A DNA stretch of 64,000 nucleotides from JAUWCL01 sp964599375 (GCA_964599375.1 CAZREW010000001.1:186001-250000); one strand, 5' to 3'; positions 1 to 9,874 are shown, counted from the first letter of the stretch. Notes: generated by a model from the sequence alone, not told the origin. Made by a program: numbers and translations.

Positions 1-63
1 CAGCAGCAGCGCCGCGAGAAAGGCCGCCATGGTGGTGACAAGGCCCCTGCGTCTCAAGCTCAT
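1..63 (-). CDS. N-terminus of a secreted protein (partial, runs off the left edge)
   Basis: The minus strand carries an ATG at 63-61 followed by 21 open codons up to the window edge. They read MSLRRRGLVTTMAAFLAALLL, a positively charged n-region and a hydrophobic core, that is a typical signal peptide. A strong Shine-Dalgarno (GAGAGGAGG) lies a few bases upstream of the ATG, which supports a real start. Only the export signal is visible, so the function cannot be told. It is divergent from the M1 peptidase gene, with about 220 bases between them. Confidence 0.6.
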   Translation of the reverse strand, partial: MSLRRRGLVTTMAAFLAALLL

Positions 64-285
64 CCGTCCTCCTCTCTGGTAGGTCCGTATCCGTGTCTTT
101 CTGAATGGATTTTCGGGACCCGAATAGTAACAGCAGGGGGGGAATCATTCAATCGATTTCGGCGTATAACACGAAACGGCCGGAACCTGCGCTTGCTGGG
201 GAGCTGTCCATATGCTAACTTGAGCAGACCGGCACCCGGTCCCGTATCCCGGGTATCGATATCGAGGCCCCTTGAAAGGACTGAA

Positions 286-3240
286 ATGCCCAAATCCATG
301 ATATTTACGATATTAGCGTCAGCCGCGGCCCTTACGGCGCTGCATGGGCCAGCCGCCGCCCAGGGACCCGCCTCGCAGGACCTGCTCTCCGATTACTGGC
401 AGCAGCGGTCCGACTACGACATACGGTGCACCCTCGACATCGAAGCGAAGATGCTATCCGGCACCGAGAGGATCACCTACACGAACAACTCCCCCGATAC
501 ACTGAGGCGCTACTTTATCCATCTCTACCCGAACGCCTACAAGTCCGCCGATTCGGAGCTCTACCGGGATTTCTACCCCGGGACATGGGCCTTCCTGAGG
601 GACCTCCCCGAGGAGAAAAGAGGGTGGCTGGAGATCGACACGCTGACCGTCGGAGGCGAGCCAGCGGATTTCACGGTCAGCGGCACCCTCCTCGCCGGCA
701 GATTCCCCCGTCCCCTGCCGCCAGGCGGCACGGTGATATTCGACATGTCCTTCAGGGAGAAGATCCGCAGGCGGATCGGCCGGGCCGGATATATCGGTGA
801 CCATTACGACATGGCCCAATGGTACCCGAAGATCGTCGTCTACGACAAGACCGGCTGGCATGAGGACCAGTTCCGTCTGGGCGAATTCTACGGCGAGTTT
901 GGAACGTACGACGTGAGCATGACCCTCCCGGACCAGTACGTTATAGCCGCCACTGGTCTTCCAGTCGAGGGTGACCCCGGCTGGACCCGCAACAAGAAGC
1001 CGGAGCACATGGAAAGCGGCGGCGGCGGTCACCCCGGAGGACACCCGGGCGGAGCCCCCGTCGCGGACTCGGGCGGGATGGACCGGGGCCGCGACGACGC
1101 CGGCCTCTCGCTGTCTCCCAAGACTGTCCGTTTCCGGGCGGTGGACGTACACGACTTCGCGTGGTGTGCAGATCCTCTCTTCGTCGTTGAGGAGACGAAG
1201 ATCGGCGATTACTCGGTTAGAAGCTTCTACCGCCGGTGGAACCGCGCCTGGGCCGATTCGGTCCTCTCCCGGACGGTGAGCACGATGAAACGGCTCGACG
1301 GCCTCGTAGGCCCGTACGGGTGGCCGCAGATCAGTATCGTCGACTCCCCCACGCACGGCGGCATGGAATACCCCATGCTCGTGATGAACGGCAGCCCCGA
1401 CATGGCCCTGATCGTCCACGAGGTAACGCACATGTGGTTCTACGGGATGCTCGCGAACAACGAGCGCGACGAGGCCTGGCTCGACGAGGGGCCGGCCCAG
1501 TACTTCATGTTCGACTGGCTCGCCGCTAACACCGGCCAGAAAGACCTCTGGAACAGGATAGGCGATTCCGTGATCGAGCTGCAGCGCAGCGGTTACGCGG
1601 AGCCCGTGGCGACGCCCTATCAGGATTTCGAGAGCGGTGGGCGCACGATGGTCTACAACAAGAGCGCTCTCTTCCTGCGCGCCCTCAGGATCATGGTCGG
1701 AGATGAGGACTTCGACGAGATCCTCAAGGAATATTTCAGGACATGGAAGTTCAAGCATGTCGACGGAGAGGCCTTCCTCGCGGTGTGCGAGGACGTGACG
1801 GGCCTGGACCTCGACGATTTCTTCAAGCAATGGATATATTCCGCGAAGAGCTGCGACTACAGGCTGGACAGGTTCAAGCGCAGGGAAGAGGGCGGGCTGC
1901 ACTGGGCCGACGTGAGAATAAAGCGCAAGGGAGACATGATACTGCCCATCACGCTCGAGTTCAGGCTTGCCGATGGAAGCGTATCGGAGGAGCGTCTGGA
2001 CGGCATGCCGCGGGTGACCGAAAGATCGTTCTCTTTCGAATCGAAACCCAGATCGGTCTCGATAAACCCGCGGAACGAGATCCTCGACATATACCAGCTT
2101 GACAATAACTCCTCCGGCAGGTGGAAACTCGCCATCGAGAATCCGTGGCGTTCGGAGTGGCCTCGCGCCTCGAAACTGATAGCGTTCGCCCCGATCGGCT
2201 GGTACAACGACGTCGACGGGATAAAGGCGGGCATAAGGCTAAACAGCAGCTATGAAGACACTTACGACAGGCTCATCCTGCAGGGCCTCTACGGCGTGGA
2301 CAGCGAGACCATCGATTTTTACTTCAATTACAGCGACCCTGTCGGCTGGCTCGGGCGCGAGACCACGATCGGTCTCGAAAGCTTCTACAGGGAGGGGAGG
2401 AAGGGTGTATCGTTCGTCCTCGACAAGATCCAGAGAAAGAGCCTCAGCGATCCGATGCCGAAATACTGGCAGCTCAGGTTCGTCTACCACGAGTTCTTCG
2501 ACGCGAGGTATGTCTACCCCGGCACGTACGACAGGGGCGTAAACCTCAGGATCGGCGGAAGCTTCGAGCTCGCGCCGAAGACCGACATACTGGCCACGTC
2601 GCTGAAATTCGATTTCGACAGGTCCTTCTGGGGAAGCGAGGACAGCTACGAGAAGTTCTCCGTAGACGCCCGCATATGGCCCACGCACAGATTCAGCGCG
2701 TGGCTCAAGCCCAAGCTGCGCCTCTGGTACGGCAGCAGCGCCATCGACCCGCCGGCTCAAGAGAAACGGAACCTCGCAGGAGCGGGAGTGCTTGAGAAGG
2801 AGAAATATTTCTGGCTCCGCAGCGTCGGCGCCTTCCCCAAGGACTATTACTCCAACTGGCTCCTTCCGGGAAACTCGAACCTGAGGGGCTACTTCGACGG
2901 CGACTACGCCTTCAAACAGACCTTTGCGGTCAACACCGAGCTGGGGCTTCCGTTCTGGGTGCCGCGGTTCCTGAAAAAAACGCTGAGCGATCGCCAGCTC
3001 TACCTTTTCTATGACGTCGGGACGGTCCTTGACGACAGGCCTTTTGAAGCGCTGCCGGCCGGCCTGGCGGAGGATCTCGGCCCGGTCTTTTTCGAATCCT
3101 GGCTGCAGGACTTCGGCATCGGCATGAAGATCTGGACCATCAAGGCAGAGGTTCCCCTGTGGCTCAGCAATCCGGAGCTGTCTGGCGAAGAAGAGGAATG
3201 GGCGCCCAGATTCACTCTCGGGATAGAGACTTTATTTTAA
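286..3240 (+). CDS. M1-family metallopeptidase fused to an Omp85-like outer-membrane barrel
   Basis: 984 residues. The start at 286 is preferred over an in-frame ATG at 193 because it begins a clear signal peptide (MPKSMIFTILASAAALTALHG) and has GAAAGG upstream. The N-terminal half is a gluzincin M1 peptidase: a GGMEYP substrate loop, HEVTH with zinc ligands H378 and H382, and E401 in LDEG, which gives the family spacing HExxH-x18-E. A Gly/His-rich loop sits near residues 245-260. The C-terminal third alternates polar and aromatic residues as beta strands do. It contains NLRGYF, like the RGF/Y motif in loop 6 of Omp85 barrels, and ends in a strand with terminal Phe (IETLF). I infer a peptidase domain tethered to an outer-membrane barrel. 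Peptide specificity is unknown. The small lipoprotein gene follows after 14 bases. Confidence 0.85.
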   Translation: MPKSMIFTILASAAALTALHGPAAAQGPASQDLLSDYWQQRSDYDIRCTLDIEAKMLSGTERITYTNNSPDTLRRYFIHLYPNAYKSADSELYRDFYPGTWAFLRDLPEEKRGWLEIDTLTVGGEPADFTVSGTLLAGRFPRPLPPGGTVIFDMSFREKIRRRIGRAGYIGDHYDMAQWYPKIVVYDKTGWHEDQFRLGEFYGEFGTYDVSMTLPDQYVIAATGLPVEGDPGWTRNKKPEHMESGGGGHPGGHPGGAPVADSGGMDRGRDDAGLSLSPKTVRFRAVDVHDFAWCADPLFVVEETKIGDYSVRSFYRRWNRAWADSVLSRTVSTMKRLDGLVGPYGWPQISIVDSPTHGGMEYPMLVMNGSPDMALIVHEVTHMWFYGMLANNERDEAWLDEGPAQYFMFDWLAANTGQKDLWNRIGDSVIELQRSGYAEPVATPYQDFESGGRTMVYNKSALFLRALRIMVGDEDFDEILKEYFRTWKFKHVDGEAFLAVCEDVTGLDLDDFFKQWIYSAKSCDYRLDRFKRREEGGLHWADVRIKRKGDMILPITLEFRLADGSVSEERLDGMPRVTERSFSFESKPRSVSINPRNEILDIYQLDNNSSGRWKLAIENPWRSEWPRASKLIAFAPIGWYNDVDGIKAGIRLNSSYEDTYDRLILQGLYGVDSETIDFYFNYSDPVGWLGRETTIGLESFYREGRKGVSFVLDKIQRKSLSDPMPKYWQLRFVYHEFFDARYVYPGTYDRGVNLRIGGSFELAPKTDILATSLKFDFDRSFWGSEDSYEKFSVDARIWPTHRFSAWLKPKLRLWYGSSAIDPPAQEKRNLAGAGVLEKEKYFWLRSVGAFPKDYYSNWLLPGNSNLRGYFDGDYAFKQTFAVNTELGLPFWVPRFLKKTLSDRQLYLFYDVGTVLDDRPFEALPAGLAEDLGPVFFESWLQDFGIGMKIWTIKAEVPLWLSNPELSGEEEEWAPRFTLGIETLF

Positions 3241-3254
3241 TAAGGAATCGGGAA

Positions 3255-3773
3255 ATGAAAGCGGCAAGACTCGCGGCTCCCGTACTCGTCCCGTTGTTAC
3301 TGATTTCCTGTTCGGCCAGGCGGGAGATGGTTCCGCGGTCCGATATCTCAGCTTACACGATAGGAGATGTGGAATCCGGGACCAGGATCCTGCTCGCGTC
3401 ACGGGACAGTGATTTCAAGGTGGACGTCGCCGGAAGGATTGGGGAGTCCCTGAAGGACAGGCCGGTCTTCGTCAAATTCATCGGGATCGATCAGCTCGAC
3501 GGTGAATATGCCTCGACGTATTCGGCCGTCATCATCCTGACCGACTGCCGTGAGTGGAGCCTTGACCCCGCCACCGAATCATTTCTGCGGATGAACAGCG
3601 ATATGAGCAATATCGTGGTCCTCATCACTTCGGGGGCCGGAGACTGGAAACCGGACATGGAAGGAGGAAATTTCGACGCCGTGACATCCGCATCGGTACT
3701 CGCAGACGCTGGAAGCGTTGTCAATGAGATACTTGGAAAGGTCTACACGATTATCAACACTCGGAGCCAATAG
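3255..3773 (+). CDS. Small lipoprotein, unknown function
   Basis: 172 residues from ATG 3255, the first codon giving an N-terminal signal; an upstream in-frame ATG at 3159 lies inside the previous gene. The start MKAARLAAPVLVPLLLISC ends in a lipobox (LISC), so the mature protein should be lipidated at Cys19. The rest looks like a mixed alpha/beta domain (VFVKFIGIDQLDG, SAVIILTDCREWSL, NIVVLITSGAGDW) and may resemble a Rossmann-like fold of the kind seen in lipoproteins that sense or chaperone envelope proteins. No family was recognised. It starts 14 bases after the M1-barrel gene with GGAATCGGGAA as ribosome binding site, so the two are probably co-transcribed. Confidence 0.7.
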   Translation: MKAARLAAPVLVPLLLISCSARREMVPRSDISAYTIGDVESGTRILLASRDSDFKVDVAGRIGESLKDRPVFVKFIGIDQLDGEYASTYSAVIILTDCREWSLDPATESFLRMNSDMSNIVVLITSGAGDWKPDMEGGNFDAVTSASVLADAGSVVNEILGKVYTIINTRSQ

Positions 3774-3785
3774 CAAAATGCCAGA

Positions 3786-6344
3786 TCATTTCCGGGTTTT
3801 TCTGATACTGATCGATGGGTCGCCTCCCTCTGTCGCCCCGTTATCGAGAAATTCCGGCGTGGGGGTATAATCGATCTTTATCCGTTCGCGCGGAGTTTCT
3901 ATCGCTATCCTAAGCCGCCCCCCTGGACTTCCAGAGGATCTTTTAAGATCACTGTCATCGATCGAGACCTGGAAAGCCGAGGGGGATCTCTGCCCGGTAG
4001 GCACGAACAGATAAATTGCGTAGGCTTCATCCAGAAAAAGAATATGGTTTTGCAGCGCGTCTGCCGGGACAAATTCGCCAAACATGCCAGAATACCATCC
4101 CTGGAATTCCGGCTCTGTTTGTCCGCGTATGATCTTCTCTTCGATTTCCGACACCAGACAGCTCCCTTTCATAATACAGGATCGCCCACTGGGCGATTTA
4201 AGAATATAGTCGAATTTGCCTTTGCTTGTGACTGAAACATCTGGGGCGAAATGGAACAGTTGCTTTATCAGCATTTTTTTCTTTGATGAAAACCTGTCCA
4301 CCACAAGATAATAGAACGGCTTGATGAACAGGATTGCTCTGCCATGACGCAGGTATTCTCTTTCATATCGCATTTGCCCTTCTAAATAATCAAATCTCGT
4401 GTTGGATATCCACGAGAGTACCTTGGGTCCCATCCCGGAAGGGTACTTGACTTCTTTGCGAATGGTCTTTATTTCAATATTTCTTTCTATTTCCGGCCTG
4501 CTCGTGTACAAATCTGCTTTTCTCTCTACAGAAGAGATCTCTCTCTCTGAACTTTCATCCGATTTCAACAACTCGTCCTGATCTCCGTCCATCACAGAAA
4601 GGTACTGACGGGCGAGAGCAATATGTTCTTCGTCCTTCGAATCCCTGATAATATCATTCAGATAAGCCGCGGCCTCCCTATTGTCTCCGAGTTCCTCCGC
4701 AACGACAAAAGCGATTGCGAATTTGATCCGTATCGCATCATCACCTTCCGCGTCTTTGAGCAACCGTTTGTATAAATCCACTTTTTTATCCGGTTCTGTT
4801 TCCAATGAGATCCTGTTAATCGCGGATTCGAGATTACTCCTGTCTGAGATAGAACTTGTGTCTTTCGGAACAAATCCCTCATTTTTAGGCTTATTTCTGC
4901 TTCCCTCTGTGATCGGGGCCTTTCCCGCTCTGAACTCTTGCTGCGTCACTAATCTATAGGGAATGATCCCGTTATGAGCCTCAGCGGAGACGATATATTT
5001 TCTCTCTTCCGTCAGATAGTTATAGTTATATCTGCCCAGATCCGTGATCCATTTTACTCCCCCTGCGTACAGCTCGAATTCAAACAGATCCTCATGATCA
5101 TGATTCAACGCTGAGGGAGTGAAAAATGCCATCATGCAGCTTTCATCCTGGCACGGCCTCATTTCGCCCCATCCGCTCCGCATGATGTATATATGAGAAT
5201 CTGTAAACGCCACAGAACTGGAGGCGGGCATTTCGCCTTTGTGACCTTTCGTTGATATGTACTCTAGCCATGGATGGCTTTCCATGACAGGGCCCATCAT
5301 CTTCTCTGTCAGATAAAGGTCTGAGTCTCCAAAAAGTGCTACGGTCCAGTCAGGATGGAAAAAGTTCACGCAGATACCCACAATCTTCTCTATTGCCTGT
5401 ATGCTGGTATCCGGAAGCTGAACATCGTTATACCTGCAATCATCAGCATATACGTTCAGGAGCCCCGCGATCCATATCTGATACCATGGGGAATACTCTC
5501 TGTGTACACCATCTCTGTCGAAATTGTCTTCTAATTGCTTCTCGAAACGGGCAAGCGAGAACGCGAGAAAGTCATCCGATTCCACCATCTCAGGGAAGGC
5601 AAATGCGACCCTTTCAAGCGCCAGACAGTTGAAGAGGCCATGGTTTGTCTTTGGATTATAATTGTCCGGAGTCTGCAGGAATCTGGCATGTCTCCAAATA
5701 AGCTCGAGCAAGAGAGATGTGAATTCAGGAGTAGCCTCACAGGCTGAATTATAAAGAAACCAAAAGTCCACAAGATATACAAGTCTGTTCGCGGCCGGAT
5801 GGTCGTACCAGGCATTGCGGCTGGGAAGTGAGAATCGATCAAGATTGTCCTGCGAGAAATCTTCAATCAATATTCTTCCTTTTTCGAGGTATTCTGTGTT
5901 TCCGGTCTCTTTGTAAGCCTCGTTCAGTATCCACAGGAACTCGAAACTTAACAGGTAATATGTCCAGTTTCTCGAATTGGGAGGGTCCTCATTCCACATG
6001 AGGTCTTCCGGTAATTCATATTCATCATATATCCAGAACCTGTACCTGTTCAAAAGTATGCCGTCTGCTCTTGCAACGGCGTCAGTACATCTTCCCAAGC
6101 TTGAGAAGACGCAGGATATTTTTTTCTTCATGAAATATGACCTGATGAGGTCCTCGGCAGCCGCCGTGTCACCACTTTCGAGAAGTGCTGCAGTCTCGAA
6201 CGAAAACATGTCCAGGTCTAGAACTGAAATGAGATTGAATTTTTCTTTGAGGCATGACGTGTTGCGTTGATCAGCCGACTCCGCGTTCCCTGCCAGGAGG
6301 AGAATTGTCAAGATAGAAAGAAACATGACTCGCGTGCACGACAT
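3786..6344 (-). CDS. Heparinase II/III-like secreted protein with a helical insert
   Basis: 852 residues with a signal peptide (MSCTRVMFLSILTILLLAG) and an ideal Shine-Dalgarno (AAAGGAGGAAAA). The N-terminal half looks like an alpha/alpha toroid, with Tyr/Trp-rich helices and FNCLALERVAFAFPE. The segment SALNHDHEDLFEFELY followed by GGVKWITDLGRYNYN matches the start of the heparinase II/III beta-sandwich domain, which contains the catalytic HDH region of polysaccharide lyases. Between about residues 500 and 600 there is a charged helical, TPR-like stretch (KRLLKDAEGDDAIRIKFA) that splits the beta domain. Base composition differs from its neighbours: line 4981-5040 has 24 G/C in 60, against 37 in 60 for 7141-7200 in pckA. 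This suggests recent acquisition. It lies 20 bases after the pckA stop on the same strand. The substrate is unknown. Confidence 0.7.
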   Translation of the reverse strand: MSCTRVMFLSILTILLLAGNAESADQRNTSCLKEKFNLISVLDLDMFSFETAALLESGDTAAAEDLIRSYFMKKKISCVFSSLGRCTDAVARADGILLNRYRFWIYDEYELPEDLMWNEDPPNSRNWTYYLLSFEFLWILNEAYKETGNTEYLEKGRILIEDFSQDNLDRFSLPSRNAWYDHPAANRLVYLVDFWFLYNSACEATPEFTSLLLELIWRHARFLQTPDNYNPKTNHGLFNCLALERVAFAFPEMVESDDFLAFSLARFEKQLEDNFDRDGVHREYSPWYQIWIAGLLNVYADDCRYNDVQLPDTSIQAIEKIVGICVNFFHPDWTVALFGDSDLYLTEKMMGPVMESHPWLEYISTKGHKGEMPASSSVAFTDSHIYIMRSGWGEMRPCQDESCMMAFFTPSALNHDHEDLFEFELYAGGVKWITDLGRYNYNYLTEERKYIVSAEAHNGIIPYRLVTQQEFRAGKAPITEGSRNKPKNEGFVPKDTSSISDRSNLESAINRISLETEPDKKVDLYKRLLKDAEGDDAIRIKFAIAFVVAEELGDNREAAAYLNDIIRDSKDEEHIALARQYLSVMDGDQDELLKSDESSEREISSVERKADLYTSRPEIERNIEIKTIRKEVKYPSGMGPKVLSWISNTRFDYLEGQMRYEREYLRHGRAILFIKPFYYLVVDRFSSKKKMLIKQLFHFAPDVSVTSKGKFDYILKSPSGRSCIMKGSCLVSEIEEKIIRGQTEPEFQGWYSGMFGEFVPADALQNHILFLDEAYAIYLFVPTGQRSPSAFQVSIDDSDLKRSSGSPGGRLRIAIETPRERIKIDYTPTPEFLDNGATEGGDPSISIRKTRK

Positions 6345-6364
6345 TTTTCCTCCTTTAATCTGAA

Positions 6365-8302
6365 TTACCCGAATATATCCCTGATCCTCGGATCGAGATC
6401 ATCGAAAGAATGGAGCCAGTTTATCCGTTCTTCGCGGAGCTGGTCGTTGAGCTTCCTGATCTCGTTGTCGTGATAGTACCTGTGTTCGTCGAACCTGCGA
6501 AGGTCGAGGCCGGGTACCTCCGCCGGCACCTCGTACCCCCAATAGTCCTCGCGGGTCCACTTTATCCCGCTCCGGGCGATCTCCCTGATAAGCGCGGCGG
6601 AATCCTGTATCCGCACCTTCTGCCCGGCCAGGCAGTATATCTTGACGAGCTCGTAATCGACCGCGCTCTTCCTGCCGCTCTCGATATCGACGAATACCTT
6701 CTCGATGTCCTCCTTCATGCGCAGCCGCTTTTCTCCGTTACCGACCAGTTCGAACCGGACTTGATTGACACGGGACCATTCTTCCGTCCCGTCGAGGAGC
6801 GCTCTCTTTATCCCCAGGCCTTTGTCAATGTGCCAGAACCCGCCGAGGTACCGGCGGAGAATCTCCACCGCGCCCGGATTTCCCAGACTTTCGCGTTCGA
6901 TGTCGACCTGGCGGCCGCCGAAGCCGCCCGTGTTAAACAGGAAGCACTGGATCCCCGGGTTCTTCCTGAGGATATCGTAGAAGATGTTTCCCTCCTCGCC
7001 TTTCGACCCGACTATGAAGGGATTAGTCCCGACAGAGCGGACCGACTGCCCCGCCTTGGTCGGATCCGCCGCCGACGTCAGGATGGACTCGCCGAGCATG
7101 AAGAAGGCGGCCGCCTGCTCGGTGTCGAGCCTGGCGAGCGGCGGCACGACAGTCTCCCGCCGCGTGATGAAAAAGATCAGGTCGACGTGGTCGAGGTCGA
7201 CCTTGTCGTCGGTGTAATCGAGCTCGCGGCGTATTACGATGCCGCGGCCGTTGAAGCACTTCCCGCCCGGGACGAACGGATGATCGTACCTGAAAAAATC
7301 GACTTCCCTTGTCTGGGGATCGACGTAGACGTTCTCGAGAACCGCGTTCGGGCTCGTCGCCCCCGCGTAGAGTAGTGGCTGCCCCTCCGCCTCTAACCCT
7401 TCGGTCTTGATGTAGGCGTTGTCCTCCGTGCCGAAGGCACGGGCGTCCGGCGAAAGGGAGAAGAAGTCGTCCTGCCTGATGACGACCGATTCGCCCCTGT
7501 CAGGATCGAGCCAGAAATGGTGGACCGACAGCGTCGTCTTCCCCGTCCCGCTGAGGCCGAAAAAGAGCGCCCCCATTTCCCTTAGCTCTTCACTCGCGGC
7601 GTCTCTGGCCCTTATGAGCTTCCCTCCGGCGTGGATCCCGAGCCCGCCTCCCCTGCCCTCTTTCATCAGGACCTTTTCGCGGTACATCGCCATCCTGAGG
7701 TGGCCCTTCTTTATCTCCCCGAAGTAGTCGCTCCCAAGGACCCACGTGGCCATCCCGTCGGCGTCGGCCAGGATGCTCACGGGCGGCAGGCCGTGCTCGC
7801 CGGCATGTTCCCTCCACTCGGGGATCATGATCTCTATCTGATCTGGCTCTCCTGCTTCGCGGCCTTCCGGGAGATCGAATATCAGTTTGTCCCACATGAC
7901 GAGCATCCGGGCGTAGTCGGGCGTGATGATCGTCCTGCAGTGGTGTGAATGCTCCGGGTGGAGCCCCATCATCTTGTCCATCACGAGGAGCTTTCCGCCA
8001 CCCTCTAGGTGCTTTTCGAGCCATCGGAAGGCGCCCTGGAGGATCCCCGCCTGCCGCTCGTCCACCTCGCCGAATAAGACCTCGGTCATGGCGGCCGATC
8101 GGCTGGTCGTTCTGGTCACGAACGCCGGGCTTCCGAAACTGTCTATAACATCGTCGGTCCCGCGGGTCTCGAGGGTGACCGGGTCCCTCAGCGCGAGATC
8201 GAAGATCTCCCGGCGGTCGATTATAAAACTGCCCTTCTCTTCCGCCAGGGCGATGATCTTCGAGGCAAGCTCCCTCGCGAGGGGCGTGTCACTGTTGCTC
8301 AA
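6365..8302 (-). CDS. pckA: Phosphoenolpyruvate carboxykinase (ATP-type, divergent)
   Basis: 645 residues. It should interconvert oxaloacetate plus ATP with PEP, CO2 and ADP in the cytoplasm. The kinase P-loop GLSGTGKTTLS is exact for ATP-dependent PEPCK. TEDNAYIKTEGL, VLENVYVD, DLIFFITRRETVVPPLARL and FNTGGFGG match further family blocks. The protein is about 100 residues longer than usual, with a charged C-terminal extension, and the metal-binding IGDDE block appears as IRQDDFF, so it belongs to a divergent branch. The start is TTG at 8302, with GGAGG seven bases upstream. It follows citF by 21 bases and is last in a citDE-citF-pckA series. It would take oxaloacetate released by citrate lyase to PEP. 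Confidence 0.82.
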   Translation of the reverse strand: MSNSDTPLARELASKIIALAEEKGSFIIDRREIFDLALRDPVTLETRGTDDVIDSFGSPAFVTRTTSRSAAMTEVLFGEVDERQAGILQGAFRWLEKHLEGGGKLLVMDKMMGLHPEHSHHCRTIITPDYARMLVMWDKLIFDLPEGREAGEPDQIEIMIPEWREHAGEHGLPPVSILADADGMATWVLGSDYFGEIKKGHLRMAMYREKVLMKEGRGGGLGIHAGGKLIRARDAASEELREMGALFFGLSGTGKTTLSVHHFWLDPDRGESVVIRQDDFFSLSPDARAFGTEDNAYIKTEGLEAEGQPLLYAGATSPNAVLENVYVDPQTREVDFFRYDHPFVPGGKCFNGRGIVIRRELDYTDDKVDLDHVDLIFFITRRETVVPPLARLDTEQAAAFFMLGESILTSAADPTKAGQSVRSVGTNPFIVGSKGEEGNIFYDILRKNPGIQCFLFNTGGFGGRQVDIERESLGNPGAVEILRRYLGGFWHIDKGLGIKRALLDGTEEWSRVNQVRFELVGNGEKRLRMKEDIEKVFVDIESGRKSAVDYELVKIYCLAGQKVRIQDSAALIREIARSGIKWTREDYWGYEVPAEVPGLDLRRFDEHRYYHDNEIRKLNDQLREERINWLHSFDDLDPRIRDIFG

Positions 8303-8323
8303 AAAGAATCCTCCTGCGGGATC

Positions 8324-9874
8324 TCATTCCCGCACTTTAAGCTGCCTGACAGTATCTATCACGGTCCCGTCCCGCCATTCGATCAGGGCGACGATCCTGT
8401 TCTCGAACTCCGGCCTCTCCGGAATGCCGGAGAGACCGACCGCGATATCCCTTAGTTCGTCTATTGTCCTGACTGGAAGGTCGCTCCCCTCGAGGCGGGC
8501 AAGGATATCCTCGCGCGCGGGATTGACCGCCACGCCGCGCTCGGTGACGAGCACGTCGATAACCTCTCCCGGCGCTGTCACCGTAGTGACGCTGTCCGTA
8601 ATAACGGGCAGCCTTCCGCGAAGAAGCGGGGCCGCTATCATCGTGATCTGCGAATCGGTCACGTCGGTGAATCCTCCGATGCCGTGCAGAAGCCATCCGT
8701 CTGAATGAGTGTTGACGTTGACGTTGAAATCAGTGTCTATCTCCGTCGCCCCTAGGATGCCGAGCTTGACCAGAGGAGCGAAATTGCCCTTGGTGTGGTA
8801 GCAATACGACGTGAACGGATCGGTCTCGATGTGCCTCGGGTGTTCGCCCAGCGACCTGACCCCCACGAGGTCGAAACACTGGCCGTCGAGTATGTATTCG
8901 ATCAATCCCTCCTCGAGCATGTCGACGAGGTACTTGTTGGAGCCGCCGCGGGCGAACCGCGCCACCACTCCCGTCTCCCTCATCATATCGCCGAGGTACT
9001 TGAGAAAGGCCAGTGATATCCCGCCGGCCCCTGCCTGGAAGCTGAAATCGGGCTCCTCGAGCATCCCGGTATCCCTGACGAATCTCGCCGCGTACTCCGC
9101 TATGAGCTGCCTTGTCGGGCTGCGGGTGATCCTCGTCGTCCCTGATATTATCTGCTCAGGATCGCCCAGCTTGTCGACCGTGCAGACATGGTCCACGTTC
9201 CCGCCCCTTATCACCCACGGGAATACGGGGAAGGGCTGCAGATTGTCCGTGATGACGACCGTCTGCTCGGCATAGAGCGAGTCGGCCAGCGCGTACCCCA
9301 TCACGCCGCATGCCGAAGGGCCGCTGTGCCCGTTGCAGTTGCCGAAGCTGTCGGCGGCAGGAGCGGCTATGAAAGCCGCGTCGATGTGGATGTCTCCGTC
9401 CTGTATGGCCCTGTACCTTCCGCCGTGAGAACGGAGGATGCACGCCTTCGACATCTTTCCGAGAGAACAGGCCTTTCCCACCGGGCCGTTCATCGATCCC
9501 TCTATGTGAGAGATGACCCCGTTCTCGATATGCCTGATCAGCGGCTCATGTACGGGGAAGAGCGCCGACGGCACGAGCGTGAGGTCCTTGAGCCCCCGTT
9601 CGGCGAGCTTGTCGACGACCATATTGACCACGTAGTCGCCGTTGCGCAGATGATGGTGGAACGAGACGGACATCCCGTCCCTGATCCGGCACGCGTCGAT
9701 CGCCTCGTCGAGCGATCCCCTCAGCTTGTCCGCGTAATCCGGGACCGCCCTTATCTGCGGGGATGCCTTGCGCCCTCCTCCGTGCCCGGCGTGCGCGCCC
9801 ATGAAGGGCTTTAGCTTTCTTCCGTCTATCTCCTCCGGGATCATCCTTCCCAGAGAGTTAGGGACCATCTTCAT
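8324..9874 (-). CDS. citF: Citrate lyase alpha subunit (citrate:ACP transferase)
   Basis: 516 residues, the normal CitF length. The N-terminal block NSLGRMIPEEIDG and PFMGAHAG are CitF hallmarks, as are GKACSLGKMSKACILRSHGGR and DSFGNCNGHSGPSACGVMGYA. In the classical enzyme CitF swaps acetate for citrate on the acyl carrier protein CitD, and CitE then cleaves citryl-ACP to acetyl-ACP and oxaloacetate. The ATG overlaps the TGA of the upstream citD-citE gene (ATGA at 9871-9874), which implies translational coupling. No citC, citX or citG, which activate the enzyme and make its prosthetic group, lies in the window. Confidence 0.92.
   Translation of the reverse strand: MKMVPNSLGRMIPEEIDGRKLKPFMGAHAGHGGGRKASPQIRAVPDYADKLRGSLDEAIDACRIRDGMSVSFHHHLRNGDYVVNMVVDKLAERGLKDLTLVPSALFPVHEPLIRHIENGVISHIEGSMNGPVGKACSLGKMSKACILRSHGGRYRAIQDGDIHIDAAFIAAPAADSFGNCNGHSGPSACGVMGYALADSLYAEQTVVITDNLQPFPVFPWVIRGGNVDHVCTVDKLGDPEQIISGTTRITRSPTRQLIAEYAARFVRDTGMLEEPDFSFQAGAGGISLAFLKYLGDMMRETGVVARFARGGSNKYLVDMLEEGLIEYILDGQCFDLVGVRSLGEHPRHIETDPFTSYCYHTKGNFAPLVKLGILGATEIDTDFNVNVNTHSDGWLLHGIGGFTDVTDSQITMIAAPLLRGRLPVITDSVTTVTAPGEVIDVLVTERGVAVNPAREDILARLEGSDLPVRTIDELRDIAVGLSGIPERPEFENRIVALIEWRDGTVIDTVRQLKVRE

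Noticed and set aside
454..1902. Long minus-strand open frame (482 codons) inside the M1 peptidase gene
   Set aside because: Antisense shadow of a high-GC gene; composition Arg/Val/Glu-rich without family motifs. The same holds for plus-strand frames at 17853-19130, 28767-30251, 34275-35504 and 56404-57981.
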